The translations under genes were made by a program, and so were the position numbers. From Fulvivirga ligni (GTDB lineage: Bacteria; Bacteroidota; Bacteroidia; Cytophagales; Cyclobacteriaceae): DNA of 64,000 nucleotides. Of this stretch, positions 1 to 6,675 are shown piece after piece. The stretch is taken from the NCBI RefSeq assembly GCF_021389935.1, contig NZ_CP089979.1, positions 5,065,001 through 5,129,000 on the forward strand, written 5' to 3'. The notes under the pieces are model-generated. The model searched no databases. It was not told the origin of the DNA and saw only the letters and a list, made by a program, of their open reading frames with translations. Position 1 is the first letter of the stretch, and each line of letters opens with the position of its first letter.

Positions 1-990
1 ACAGACTTCTATGCCATGAATGAAAATATACTGGCGGCCTATACTTCGGTTAACTGGCCAATAGTAGAGAAGCTGACTTTACAAGCCGGACTAAGATTTG
101 AGCACTACAGCATGGAGCTTTCATCCTTAAAACAAGGAAACATTATTGATCGCCAGGCCTCTAATCTTTTTCCAAGTGCCTATCTGGATTATAGATTAAA
201 TGACGATAACGACTGGCAGCTATCCTATGTAAGAAGAATAGACAGACCTGGATTTTTGAATCTGGCCCCATACTTCTATTTCTTTAACTCCAGCTCACTT
301 TTTACAGGAAATAGCAATCTGATACCAGCCTTTACTAACCAAATAAGCCTGAACTACAGACACAAGCTACTCCATCTGATATTTCAATATGCGCATACCA
401 ACCTGCCAATTTTCGAAGTACATCCTGATAAAGATCAAGAAAGAAATATTGCCATTTTCAGACCGAAACAGGGAAAGCTTAGAGAAACTTATTCTATCAC
501 CTTAAACTATCCTCTTTATATTAATAAATGGTGGGAAATGAACTTTAACACTGCTGGGTACCGACTTATACAAGTACCGATTTTTGAAACTAAAGAAATT
601 ACCTTTAAGCACTATAGCGCCTCCCTGAGTGTATCTCAAAACTTTAAGCTGCCTAAAAACTTTAGTGTAGACCTTTCGGGCAATTTTTATACTACTACTT
701 ATCAGGGGCTCACCATCACTCCATCGTTATGGGATCTTAACCTGGGCATAAGGAAAGAATTTACCGCAGGCAGCATCTTAAGCCTGAGTGTGTATGACTT
801 GCTAGACACTGGCTCCCGATGGCCAATACACACTGAGGATGTGCTACCCAACACCTATTATAATTTTGAGCTGGACATAGAAGGTCCTGTGGTTAGACTA
901 ACCCTGACCATACCATTTGGCACTGACCAAATAAAGAAAAACACCAATAGAAAAACTGGTTCAGAAGAGGAGCTTAACCGACTAAATTAG
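1..990 (+). CDS. Outer-membrane beta-barrel (TonB-receptor-like) protein, 3' end only
   Basis: The reading frame is open from the first base, so the start lies upstream of the window and about 329 residues of the C-terminal part are visible. The sequence is rich in alternating aromatic/polar beta-strand segments, for example YLDYRLNDDNDWQLSYVRR and the strand ending in RLTLTIPFG, as in the C-terminal barrel of the Bacteroidota 'outer membrane beta-barrel family' (OMP_b-brl_3), relatives of TonB-dependent receptors. It ends with a basic/acidic tail (KKNTNRKTGSEEELNRLN) that is common in that family. The role is probably uptake or surface binding of an unknown ligand; the plug and carboxypeptidase-like N-terminal parts cannot be seen. 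Family assignment is fairly sure, substrate unknown. Confidence 0.75.
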   Translation, partial: TDFYAMNENILAAYTSVNWPIVEKLTLQAGLRFEHYSMELSSLKQGNIIDRQASNLFPSAYLDYRLNDDNDWQLSYVRRIDRPGFLNLAPYFYFFNSSSLFTGNSNLIPAFTNQISLNYRHKLLHLIFQYAHTNLPIFEVHPDKDQERNIAIFRPKQGKLRETYSITLNYPLYINKWWEMNFNTAGYRLIQVPIFETKEITFKHYSASLSVSQNFKLPKNFSVDLSGNFYTTTYQGLTITPSLWDLNLGIRKEFTAGSILSLSVYDLLDTGSRWPIHTEDVLPNTYYNFELDIEGPVVRLTLTIPFGTDQIKKNTNRKTGSEEELNRLN

Positions 991-1012
991 CATTAGGGGT
1001 CCGCATACCCTG

Positions 1013-1035
1013 GCCCTTCTCCCTGTGAGAAGGGC
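1013..1035 (+). terminator. Hairpin after the beta-barrel gene
   Basis: A perfect 9-bp stem, GCCCTTCTC pairing with GAGAAGGGC, lies 23 bases after the stop codon of the beta-barrel gene. There is no clean T-run, so it may be a weak or factor-assisted terminator or an RNA 3'-end stabiliser. Confidence 0.45.
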
Positions 1036-1100
1036 AGATGCTAATCTTTAGGCGCAAAGTGATCATTCACATTTTTTAAGAGAATTCTAATAGCCGACAC

Positions 1101-1200
1101 ACCTAATCCTCGTTTATAACGAGGATTTGTAGAGATATGCATTTGTAATACCAGTTGGAGATTTTCAATGTAAGAAGGCACAAGTGGACACTTGCGCCAG
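1101..1200 (+). repeat. Three-hairpin ~100-bp repeat, copy 1
   Basis: First of four direct copies. Order of elements: inverted repeat AATCCTCG/CGAGGATT around TTTATAA, the conserved TTTGTAGAG, a GCATTTG..ATGCC-type hairpin (degenerate here), the string CAGTTGGAGATTTTCAATG, and the hairpin GGC(A)CAAGTG-GA-CACTTG(C)GCC. It ends 12 bases from the stop codon of the minus-strand lipoprotein gene beside it. On the minus strand it keeps an open frame (ASVHLCLL...NW..KC..LQILV), which I regard as a by-product of the conserved DNA. Confidence 0.8.
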
Positions 1201-1211
1201 CGGGGGCTAGA

Positions 1212-1742
1212 TCAATCAAATCTTTTATAAACCATATTCTGCTTGGGATAATCAATAGAAACATAATCCTTACCAATTGTTCGAAATTTAGTTCTTGTAT
1301 AATTAGGTGTATCAGGATATTCAAAACTTAAAGAAAGGCTATTTTTATAAAGCAAACCTATTAATATTAATCCAGAGGATTTGTCTCTAATAAAACATCG
1401 GTATTTGCAAACTCGGTTACAAACCTTCTCTAAATCTGATGCGAGAACTCCTCCGTTATCTTTAATCCAAGCCATTGCTGATGTACTATCTACACCAATT
1501 AAATGAATTGTTTTAGACATAATTACCTCATAATTAGGTAAATATGAATAAATTATATTAACTCCATTCTCAAATTTGTGAAGTTCCCTTAATGAGTCGT
1601 TATCTACATAACCATACTCTTTTAGAAGATCATAAGAAACTGTTAGGTCTATATTTATTTCACTTCGGCTCTCAGTTTTTTCAGTGGAGCTACAGGCAAG
1701 ATTGATGAATAATACTAGTAGGATAAATATATACTTTTTCAT
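1212..1742 (-). CDS. Small hypothetical lipoprotein (176 aa)
   Basis: I do not recognise the family. The N-terminus MKKYIFILLVLFINLACSS is a lipoprotein signal with a lipobox (LAC, Cys at residue 18), so the mature protein should be anchored in the envelope. The rest is a mixed alpha/beta sequence with two close cysteines in the middle (CNRVCKYRC). The stop codon lies 12 bases before a ~100-bp repeat and the start is 116 bases from the next copy, so the gene sits alone between two repeats like a cassette. Neighbouring cassettes hold unrelated lipoproteins. An immunity or accessory lipoprotein role is conceivable but is inference only. Confidence 0.65.
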   Translation of the reverse strand: MKKYIFILLVLFINLACSSTEKTESRSEINIDLTVSYDLLKEYGYVDNDSLRELHKFENGVNIIYSYLPNYEVIMSKTIHLIGVDSTSAMAWIKDNGGVLASDLEKVCNRVCKYRCFIRDKSSGLILIGLLYKNSLSLSFEYPDTPNYTRTKFRTIGKDYVSIDYPKQNMVYKRFD

Positions 1743-1858
1743 TTTGTTTTATTTTAATCATAACGCCCGTTCCCGCCATGCTTAGCATGGCAGTACTGCT
1801 TTAGATCATTAAACTAATAGTCGGCCTCCTGCCATCATTATAGTCGATTATAATGTAC
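1743..1858. other. Upstream region of the lipoprotein gene, two palindromes
   Basis: This 116-base gap carries GCCATGC-TTA-GCATGGC-type symmetry at 1775-1791 and CATTATA/TATAATG arms around 1836-1855. They may be remains of mobile-element ends or promoter-region structure for the minus-strand gene. No gene is visible. Confidence 0.35.
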
Positions 1859-1958
1859 ACCTAATCCTCGTTTATATTGAGGATTTGTAGAGATGGGCAT
1901 TTGTAATGCCATTTGGTTGTTGATAATTAACGAAACTACAAGTGGACACTTGCGCCAG
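1859..1958 (+). repeat. Three-hairpin ~100-bp repeat, copy 2
   Basis: Same order of elements as copy 1: ATCCTCG..GAGGATT, then GGGCATTTGTAATGCC hairpin (best preserved here), a diverged middle (TTGTTGATAATTAACG), and the CAAGTGGACACTTGCGCCAG end. It ends 15 bases from the stop of the next minus-strand lipoprotein gene, in the same orientation as the other copies. Confidence 0.8.
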
Positions 1959-1973
1959 TTTTGACAACCTGAA

Positions 1974-2639
1974 TTACTCACTTACTGTAATAAACCAATC
2001 TTCAACCCTATTTTCAGAGTCAAATACAATGAAAAAATTATACTTCTCATATATGAAACCTTCCTGCGGACCAACGCAAGAAATTTGAACATAGGATCTA
2101 TTATCACGTATAATCGACTTGCATACAGATATATAGAAGCTCTTTGGTAAATTCAACTCGTTGAATTTGTAATAGGAATCAATTTTTGATATTGGATATA
2201 GCAAATCAACTTGTTTTTTTAAACTATCTTCATTCTCTCTAACCGCTTCACCAAATGGCAGATTAGCTTCGTCAATGTCCGAATAATAATAGCTAATGGA
2301 ATCAGGATGGATTGGCAACTTTGTAAAGTTAAATACCTCTCCTGACGAATAAAATCTAAACCCTTTCAGTATGTTAGTTTTCGTAAAATAATCTGGTAAA
2401 TGCGGAATAACCTCAAGGCCATCCTCATATACATAATAATGACTAGTAGAGTCTTTTCCATTGATTAATTCTATAGGATCAATCAATGACTCTGAGTTGT
2501 AAATCTTTTCTATAAAATAACTTAAAGCACGCTCTTCTAATGATTCCTTCTCTCCGACGCTGTTGCAAGAAAAAAGAAATCCCAGTGCCAGACAAAACAA
2601 TATAATCGAACGACAATGAAAATATGGAGATTTCAACAT
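1974..2639 (-). CDS. Small hypothetical lipoprotein (221 aa)
   Basis: Family not recognised. The reading frame opens at 2759, but the first 40 codons run through repeat copy 3 and encode no signal. I place the start at the ATG at 2639, which gives MLKSPYFHCRSIILFCLALG followed by FLFSCNS, a good lipoprotein signal with lipobox Cys. The mature part is charged, Tyr-rich and mainly soluble; its last strands (YVQISCVGPQEGFIYEKYNFF) look like a compact periplasmic or surface domain. It is the second gene of the alternating repeat/lipoprotein array, with repeat copy 2 just after its stop and copy 3 40 bases before its start. Confidence 0.65.
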   Translation of the reverse strand: MLKSPYFHCRSIILFCLALGFLFSCNSVGEKESLEERALSYFIEKIYNSESLIDPIELINGKDSTSHYYVYEDGLEVIPHLPDYFTKTNILKGFRFYSSGEVFNFTKLPIHPDSISYYYSDIDEANLPFGEAVRENEDSLKKQVDLLYPISKIDSYYKFNELNLPKSFYISVCKSIIRDNRSYVQISCVGPQEGFIYEKYNFFIVFDSENRVEDWFITVSE

Positions 2640-2678
2640 TGGTCTTAATTTAATATGGTAAATAACAATATTCTTCAC

Positions 2679-2776
2679 AACTAGTCCTCGTTTATAACTA
2701 GAATTTGTAGAGCTTAGCATTTGCCATGCCAGTTGGAGATTTTCAATGTAAGAAGGCACAAGTGGACACTTGCGCC
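2679..2776 (+). repeat. Three-hairpin ~100-bp repeat, copy 3
   Basis: Same elements as copies 1 and 2. The first inverted repeat has decayed (AGTCCTCG versus CTAGAATT), while the middle string CAGTTGGAGATTTTCAATG and the terminal hairpin GGCACAAGTG-GA-CACTTGCGCC are intact. It ends 23 bases from the stop of the following minus-strand gene. Confidence 0.8.
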
Positions 2777-2799
2777 TTCAAAACCATGCAAATCACTTA

Positions 2800-3294
2800 C
2801 TATTCCCAAAACTCGAATGCACCTGAAACGCCACCTGTTAAACTCTTGCCTCCATATAAATCAAGGTCAAAAGTTATTAGGTAGCTATCTTCATCTCCAG
2901 CCACAGTAATAGTTCCTCCAGTAACCACCATGTCAATATCATTCTCATCGATGTAATCACCATCTCCGTTATTATCAAGCAAAAAAGATGCATCATTGAA
3001 ATAAAAATCATCCTCTTTTACATCACTGTTGATTTTAAATGCAAAAGTACCGGGAGTAAAATGCTCAGCACCAGGTGATAACAATAAAAAGTCTAGAAAC
3101 AGATTGTTTCTATTAGTTACTAAAAAACCAAGTTCATTATGCGTATTATTTTCACTGCCAGCACCTGCTATGCCTTGCGTAATGCTATATTCTTTACCAT
3201 CAAAAATTATACTACCTAATACAGCAGAAGGCTCATCATCTGAATCGCATGAAAAAAGTAAAAATAAAAAACCCAGGACGAAATATTTTTTCAT
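2800..3294 (-). CDS. Small hypothetical lipoprotein (164 aa)
   Basis: Family not recognised. It starts MKKYFVLGFLFLLFSCDSDDEP, a textbook Bacteroidota lipoprotein signal followed by an acidic Ser-Asp stretch, the type often linked to surface export of lipoproteins in this phylum. The mature part is beta-rich with an Asp-rich loop (DNNGDGDYIDENDID) that could bind calcium, and ends with SGAFEFWE. This fits the group of small beta-sandwich surface lipoproteins of Bacteroidota, but I cannot name a function. It is the third gene of the repeat/lipoprotein array, with copy 3 after its stop and copy 4 upstream of its start. Confidence 0.7.
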   Translation of the reverse strand: MKKYFVLGFLFLLFSCDSDDEPSAVLGSIIFDGKEYSITQGIAGAGSENNTHNELGFLVTNRNNLFLDFLLLSPGAEHFTPGTFAFKINSDVKEDDFYFNDASFLLDNNGDGDYIDENDIDMVVTGGTITVAGDEDSYLITFDLDLYGGKSLTGGVSGAFEFWE

Positions 3295-3376
3295 AAAATT
3301 TTACAGTTTTTGATTTTAGGCAGCAAGTTATTTGAAATTAGGATAATGGCCAAATTGAAGGCCATAAGTGCATAAT

Positions 3377-3475
3377 CTCTAATCCTCTTTTTTTACGAGG
3401 ATTTGTAGAGCTTGGCATTTGCAATGCCAGTTGGAGGATTTTACTGCAAGAAGGCACAAGTGGACACTTGCGCTA
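3377..3475 (+). repeat. Three-hairpin ~100-bp repeat, copy 4, next to a transposase relic
   Basis: CTAATCCTC..GAGGATT, then the perfect TTGGCATTTGCAATGCCA hairpin, CAGTTGGAGGATTTTACTGC, and the CAAGTGGACACTTGCGC end. It is followed by ~75 bases and then the leader of a Y1-transposase relic in the same orientation, which links the repeat family to that element. Confidence 0.8.
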
Positions 3476-3550
3476 GCGAGGGTGACGGAAAGGAGGTAGA
3501 AGCTGCGGAAAATCTCGCTGGAACATTCTCCTATTGTAGGACAAGACACA

Positions 3551-3688
3551 CGTTCGGGCGCGTTTAGCGAAAGCGTAACGCGTCCGTTTTTACCTTCCTC
3601 ATATGTAATTATTAGTAAAAATACCAATACTTTCAATATCAGGAAAATCAATTAATATTTCTAACTTCTGAACATGTCAGAGAAATAT
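3551..3688 (+). repeat. RAYT leader duplicate, copy A
   Basis: A 138-bp segment that recurs at 4883-5020 at the same length with roughly ten substitutions. It begins with a GC-rich palindrome (CGCGTTTAGCG..GCGTAACGCG), continues AT-rich and ends over the start codon of a Y1-transposase relic (ATGTCAGAGAAATAT). A related palindrome in opposite orientation lies at about 3811-3833, after the relic, so the relic may be bounded by inverted ends. Confidence 0.8.
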
Positions 3689-3784
3689 CCTGTGGCTGCA
3701 GAATTTGTAGATGAGGCAGAATATTATTGGTATAGTTCTGCCAGAGATTTTTGTGACATGAGGGCTGGTTGGAGGTGGAGTTAA
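3674..3784 (+). pseudogene. REP-associated tyrosine (Y1/HUH) transposase, internally deleted relic
   Basis: Thirty-six codons remain. The first five, MSEKY, match the start of the second transposase relic at 5006. They are joined directly to VAAEFVDEAEYYWYSSARDF, which has the form of the C-terminal region of Bacteroidota REP-associated tyrosine transposases (a Y-SSARDY motif). The HUH (His-x-His) core and the catalytic Tyr helix between them are gone, so about 140 codons were lost. The protein cannot be active. The joined ends suggest an internal deletion rather than a separate gene. Confidence 0.7.
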
Positions 3785-3846
3785 TAGGTTAGTCAGCAGT
3801 GGTTAGGCACGCGTTAAGCTATCGCTAAACGCGCGCTAACGGGGCG

Positions 3847-3939
3847 CAGGCTCTCGATGACAAAGACCGTGAAGCCATTAAAGCCATGTTAAAGGCTTTT
3901 ATCTTTCAAAAGGATATGCAAAAACAACTCTCGCAATAA
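3847..3939 (+). pseudogene. Fragment resembling the C-terminus of a HTH (XRE-type) regulator
   Basis: The frame reads QALDDKDREAIKAMLKAFIF and then QKDMQKQLSQ before a stop. This matches the helical tail seen after XRE-type helix-turn-helix domains in Bacteroidota ('leDkdreailkmIdaf...'). No start codon or DNA-binding part precedes it: upstream is the GC-rich palindrome of the transposase relic, so the 5' part was probably cut off by that element. Resemblance is by eye only. Confidence 0.4.
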
Positions 3940-3940
3940 A

Positions 3941-3966
3941 AAAGCCTCACATCTCTGCAAGGCTTT
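3941..3966 (-). terminator. Terminator hairpin after the coupled lipoprotein gene
   Basis: AAAGCCT pairs with AGGCTTT across a 12-base loop. Read on the minus strand it is followed by a run of six T, just after the stop codon at 3981. On the plus strand it could also end the HTH fragment. Confidence 0.55.
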
Positions 3967-3980
3967 CGATTATTTAGAAT

Positions 3981-4394
3981 TTAAAAATCACATTTAAATT
4001 TTGATTCAGACGTGAAATATATATCGTATTCTTCCTTTGAGAAAGAATGGTAACTATTAAAATCCAATACTTCATTTAAAAGATTGCTATCAATTGAACC
4101 TGTCGAAATCCATATACATATTTGTTCACGTCCAATCATTTTTACCAACTTGCTAATATGAGAGCTATGATCAAGCATAAGCCCTCCATCAACTGAATAA
4201 CCTATTAAATTTCTAAACGATAAAGAATCTCCTGCTAACGACTTATTTAGCAAGCTACAATATTCTTGTTCATCTATTTCCGCTTTAAATGCATCGTGCA
4301 CTTTTATAGCATTGGGACAATTACAATCTGTCATACAAGAAACTAATCCTAAACTAAGTATGGTTACTAAAGTATATAATTTTATATTTTTCAC
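3981..4394 (-). CDS. Small lipoprotein coupled to a toxin-like gene (137 aa)
   Basis: Starts with GTG inside the stop of the previous gene (TAGTG, the G is shared), which implies translational coupling. The N-terminus MKNIKLYTLVTILSLGLVSC is a lipoprotein signal with lipobox; the mature part begins MTDCNCPN and is short and acidic. I do not know the family. The position directly after an L,D-transpeptidase-like domain, together with an envelope location, fits a cognate immunity lipoprotein, because cell-wall-targeting effectors of this kind are neutralised in the periplasm. This role is inference from context; an ordinary envelope lipoprotein is the alternative. Confidence 0.6.
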   Translation of the reverse strand: MKNIKLYTLVTILSLGLVSCMTDCNCPNAIKVHDAFKAEIDEQEYCSLLNKSLAGDSLSFRNLIGYSVDGGLMLDHSSHISKLVKMIGREQICIWISTGSIDSNLLNEVLDFNSYHSFSKEEYDIYFTSESKFKCDF

Positions 4395-4960
4395 TATTTA
4401 ACTTTTACCGTTCCATATCTTGTTACACTCGTATTAGTTAAGCCCAAACGATTTTTTAAACCCATCCGATCTCTTACTTGCCTTGTACTTGTATTTTCTA
4501 ATATTTTAGAAAATACATTATACCCCTTGACTGCATTTTCATTATTCCTATCAAAAGTGATGCATCCCCAACTTAACCCACCAATGTGAGCTCTAAAATT
4601 CCTTCTTGTATCACCATTCTTATTTTTAACGCTACTATCATCATAAATATCATTCCTTAGGTTATTGTCAATTGCATCAACTCTATACCAACCTTGATGA
4701 CCTGGGCTATCACTATTATAGTCCAAAATCTCGTATCTCCCTTCAGGAATTGGAAGCTGATTTTCATCATTCCCATAGGTAATCCCATCTTGTTCAGATT
4801 TCCCTCCTGTAAATACTCCCTCGATCACCAGAATCTGATTAACGGCAAGATTTCCCTCTTCATCATAAATACCATCAATCTCCGTTCGGGCGCGTTTAGC
4901 GAAAGCGTAACGCGTCCGTTTTACCTTTCCTAATATGTAATTATTAGTGAAAATACTCAT
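4394..4960 (-). CDS. L,D-transpeptidase/tlde1-like domain protein with a mobile-element-derived start
   Basis: 188 residues, no signal peptide. Residues 1-26 (MSIFTNNYILGKVKRTRYAF and on) are encoded by the antisense strand of the transposase leader at 4883-4960. From about residue 28 the protein reads like the C-terminal end of a secreted polymorphic (Rhs-type) protein: IPEGRYEIL near 71-79, then FRAHIGGLSWGCITF with H125, S130, G132 and C133. The H-x4-S-x-G-C pattern is that of L,D-transpeptidase folds, as in tlde1/DUF2778 peptidoglycan-acting effectors. The natural N-terminus was probably lost at the element boundary, so expression is uncertain. The lipoprotein gene follows with overlapping stop and start. 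The family call rests on the motif only; DUF5675-like is an alternative. Confidence 0.5.
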   Translation of the reverse strand: MSIFTNNYILGKVKRTRYAFAKRARTEIDGIYDEEGNLAVNQILVIEGVFTGGKSEQDGITYGNDENQLPIPEGRYEILDYNSDSPGHQGWYRVDAIDNNLRNDIYDDSSVKNKNGDTRRNFRAHIGGLSWGCITFDRNNENAVKGYNVFSKILENTSTRQVRDRMGLKNRLGLTNTSVTRYGTVKVK

Positions 4961-5020
4961 GCTCTCAATATCAGGAAAATCAATTAATATTTCTAACTTC
5001 TAAACATGTCAGAGAAATAT
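4883..5020 (+). repeat. RAYT leader duplicate, copy B
   Basis: Second copy of the 138-bp leader found at 3551-3688, again ending over a transposase start codon. Its left edge coincides with the place where the minus-strand toxin-like protein changes character, so it marks an insertion or recombination boundary. Confidence 0.8.
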
Positions 5021-5287
5021 AAATTTGATGATCCGGAAGGAATGTATTTTGTCACACTTTCTATAGTTCATTGGATAGACCTTTTTACCAGAAAAGAATT
5101 TAAGCATCTTATCATAGATTCCTTAAAATATTGCCAGCACAGCAAAGGTTTGGTCATCAATGCATGGTGTTTGATGCCAAGCCATTTACATATGATCATA
5201 AGAACAAATCAGGAACTGCTTAGTCCTATCTGCCTCGCTACGCTCGCTAGATGGAAAGACCTAGCTGGAAACTGGCAGAACAGCTAA
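5006..5287 (+). pseudogene. REP-associated tyrosine (Y1/HUH) transposase, 3'-truncated
   Basis: 93 codons. MSEKYKFDDPEGMYFVTLSI, then a WIDLFTRKEF segment, and NAWCLMPSHLHMIIRT carry the conserved N-terminal half of the Y1 transposase family, including the HLH metal-binding (HUH) motif at about residues 60-62. Intact relatives are near 180 residues. After NQELLSP the sequence changes into a palindromic CTCGCTACGCTCGCTAG stretch and a short unrelated tail, so the catalytic Tyr region is missing. It is inactive as it stands. Its start region is the same as that of the relic at 3674. Confidence 0.75.
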
Positions 5288-5694
5288 TGTATATTATCTG
5301 CTTTTCCCTTGAAAAACACCAGTATAATCGGGAATATCAAGAAGCAAACCCATATTATACCGAACCTAATTAAAGTCATACTAACATCATTAATGTTAAA
5401 ATATGATCTAAATATAAACAGATCAATTAAAGCAATGAACAGTAACGGAAAAATCAATAAAAACAGTTTTTCGTAAAATAATATTCTTAATAATATTGAA
5501 GAAATAATTCCTACCACTAAAAAATCCAACAAAGTGAAGGGTAAAACATAGAAAATACTACTAACTAAAAACCCAAAAAAATTTACCCGTCCTGTTTCTC
5601 CAAATTTTACACTAAATAGAAATACAGATATGGCATTAAACAGATAAAAGCATAAACCATAAATAAAGGTTATTTTGTTTAGGTATTTTTTCAT
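5284..5694 (-). CDS. Small integral membrane protein (136 aa)
   Basis: Family not recognised. Four hydrophobic segments are visible: about residues 8-28, 38-62, 72-92 and 108-128, with few charged residues between them, and a start at MKKYLNKITF. Its stop overlaps the end of the truncated transposase on the other strand by a few bases. The low-GC, Phe/Ile-rich sequence resembles the accessory genes around it more than the exporter genes that follow. No function can be given. Confidence 0.55.
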   Translation of the reverse strand: MKKYLNKITFIYGLCFYLFNAISVFLFSVKFGETGRVNFFGFLVSSIFYVLPFTLLDFLVVGIISSILLRILFYEKLFLLIFPLLFIALIDLFIFRSYFNINDVSMTLIRFGIIWVCFLIFPIILVFFKGKADNIH

Positions 5695-5771
5695 TTCGGT
5701 TAACTTAATGGCCCCTGCTGATAGTTAATACTTCATCACCATCTTTATTTCTAACATTTTTCATTATCTGT

Positions 5772-6566
5772 TCAATCCTCAGTATTCTGATCACTGGCCT
5801 TTACAACAGCATCAACACTTAAAAGTATCTTTTTTAAATTGGTAGGACCATAAGCACTGGTAATATTAACATTTTTAACAGTATCAGTATTGTTTAAAAA
5901 AAAGAAGGACGCATATCTAGAATGAGAATCTGTTATTATATTAAATTGATCAACACCATTCAAAGAAGCTAAATCCATTTCACTCACTTTTCTATACACA
6001 TATTCCTTTAAAAATTCATCCTCAAACTTTCTGGCCACACCGTTATTAATACGAATATAAGAAGGAGCAGACAAGTTAATTTCAAGGTTATAATCCGGAC
6101 AATATGCCTGACCATCTTGAACATTAATTATTATTCGGTTAACCTTATTTTTATACAGTTTTGGATGGTATCTGCTATAATAACTACGTCCGTTTTGGCT
6201 TTTGATTACTAACGAATCTGACGTTGATAATACTATTTCCAGAGTGTCAACAAGATTTCGGTCTGCATTATAAACTTCTAGTAAATTTCCTATTTGGCTA
6301 TATGGCCATTCATAGTTCATAGATAAGTTAAAATCTTCATGATATATAACCCCCAGATCATCCTGAATGGTTGAGTCATTGATGTGAATGATAAACGGGT
6401 TTTCTGTTCTATCAAAATCAACACAACCTACTCCGTAGTATAGTTCATAATCCCCTTTTATCCATTGCCAGGAACCTTGGATCTCAAAGTCTTCCTGATC
6501 CATTTGATCACAGGAAAAAGTAAATATGATCAACCATATCAATAGCATTACTTTCCATCTAAACAT
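5772..6566 (-). CDS. Hypothetical lipoprotein, lipocalin-like first half (264 aa)
   Basis: Starts MFRWKVMLLIWLIIFTFSCD, a lipoprotein signal with Cys at residue 19. Residues about 28-125 (IQGSWQWIKGDYELYYGVGC and on) begin with the G-x-W pattern of lipocalin-like domains common in Bacteroidota lipoproteins. A second domain starts at about residue 140 (RIIINVQDGQAYCPDYNLEI) and resembles, weakly, the Cys-Pro-x-Tyr type module known as DUF6438. Substrate and role are unknown. It lies between the accessory region and the exporter operon, upstream of the operon terminator. Confidence 0.55.
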   Translation of the reverse strand: MFRWKVMLLIWLIIFTFSCDQMDQEDFEIQGSWQWIKGDYELYYGVGCVDFDRTENPFIIHINDSTIQDDLGVIYHEDFNLSMNYEWPYSQIGNLLEVYNADRNLVDTLEIVLSTSDSLVIKSQNGRSYYSRYHPKLYKNKVNRIIINVQDGQAYCPDYNLEINLSAPSYIRINNGVARKFEDEFLKEYVYRKVSEMDLASLNGVDQFNIITDSHSRYASFFFLNNTDTVKNVNITSAYGPTNLKKILLSVDAVVKASDQNTED

Positions 6567-6626
6567 TTACTAATATATTAATTACAATTCTTCATGAGGT
6601 GAGCTAAGATAGCTAGTGGCTATAAA

Positions 6627-6653
6627 ACAAAAAAACCACCCTTACAGGTGGTT
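6627..6653 (-). terminator. Terminator of the ABC exporter operon
   Basis: GGTGGTT/AACCACC-type stem (AACCACC 6634-6640 with GGTGGTT 6647-6653) followed on the minus strand by seven T. It lies 23 bases after the stop of the last permease gene. Confidence 0.75.
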
Positions 6654-6675
6654 CCAAACTCCTTTTCCAAAAACC

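Noticed and set aside
1103-1324. A 73-codon minus-strand frame through repeat copy 1 (and a similar one at 3379-3651)
   Set aside because: The similarity of the two proteins follows from the conserved repeat DNA; there is no signal, domain or start support, and copy 3 breaks the frame.
2640-2759. Upstream 40 codons of the lipoprotein frame ending at 1974
   Set aside because: They read through repeat copy 3 and hide the lipoprotein signal, so the later ATG is used.
1101-3480. Integron attC sites
   Set aside because: The repeats have three separate short hairpins in place of one long imperfect palindrome, and no integrase is in view. The cassette-like layout is kept as a finding without the attC label.
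5702-5764. A 19-codon minus-strand frame (MKNVRNKDGDEVLTISRGH)
   Set aside because: Too short, no signal or family likeness; perhaps a gene remnant but unsupported.
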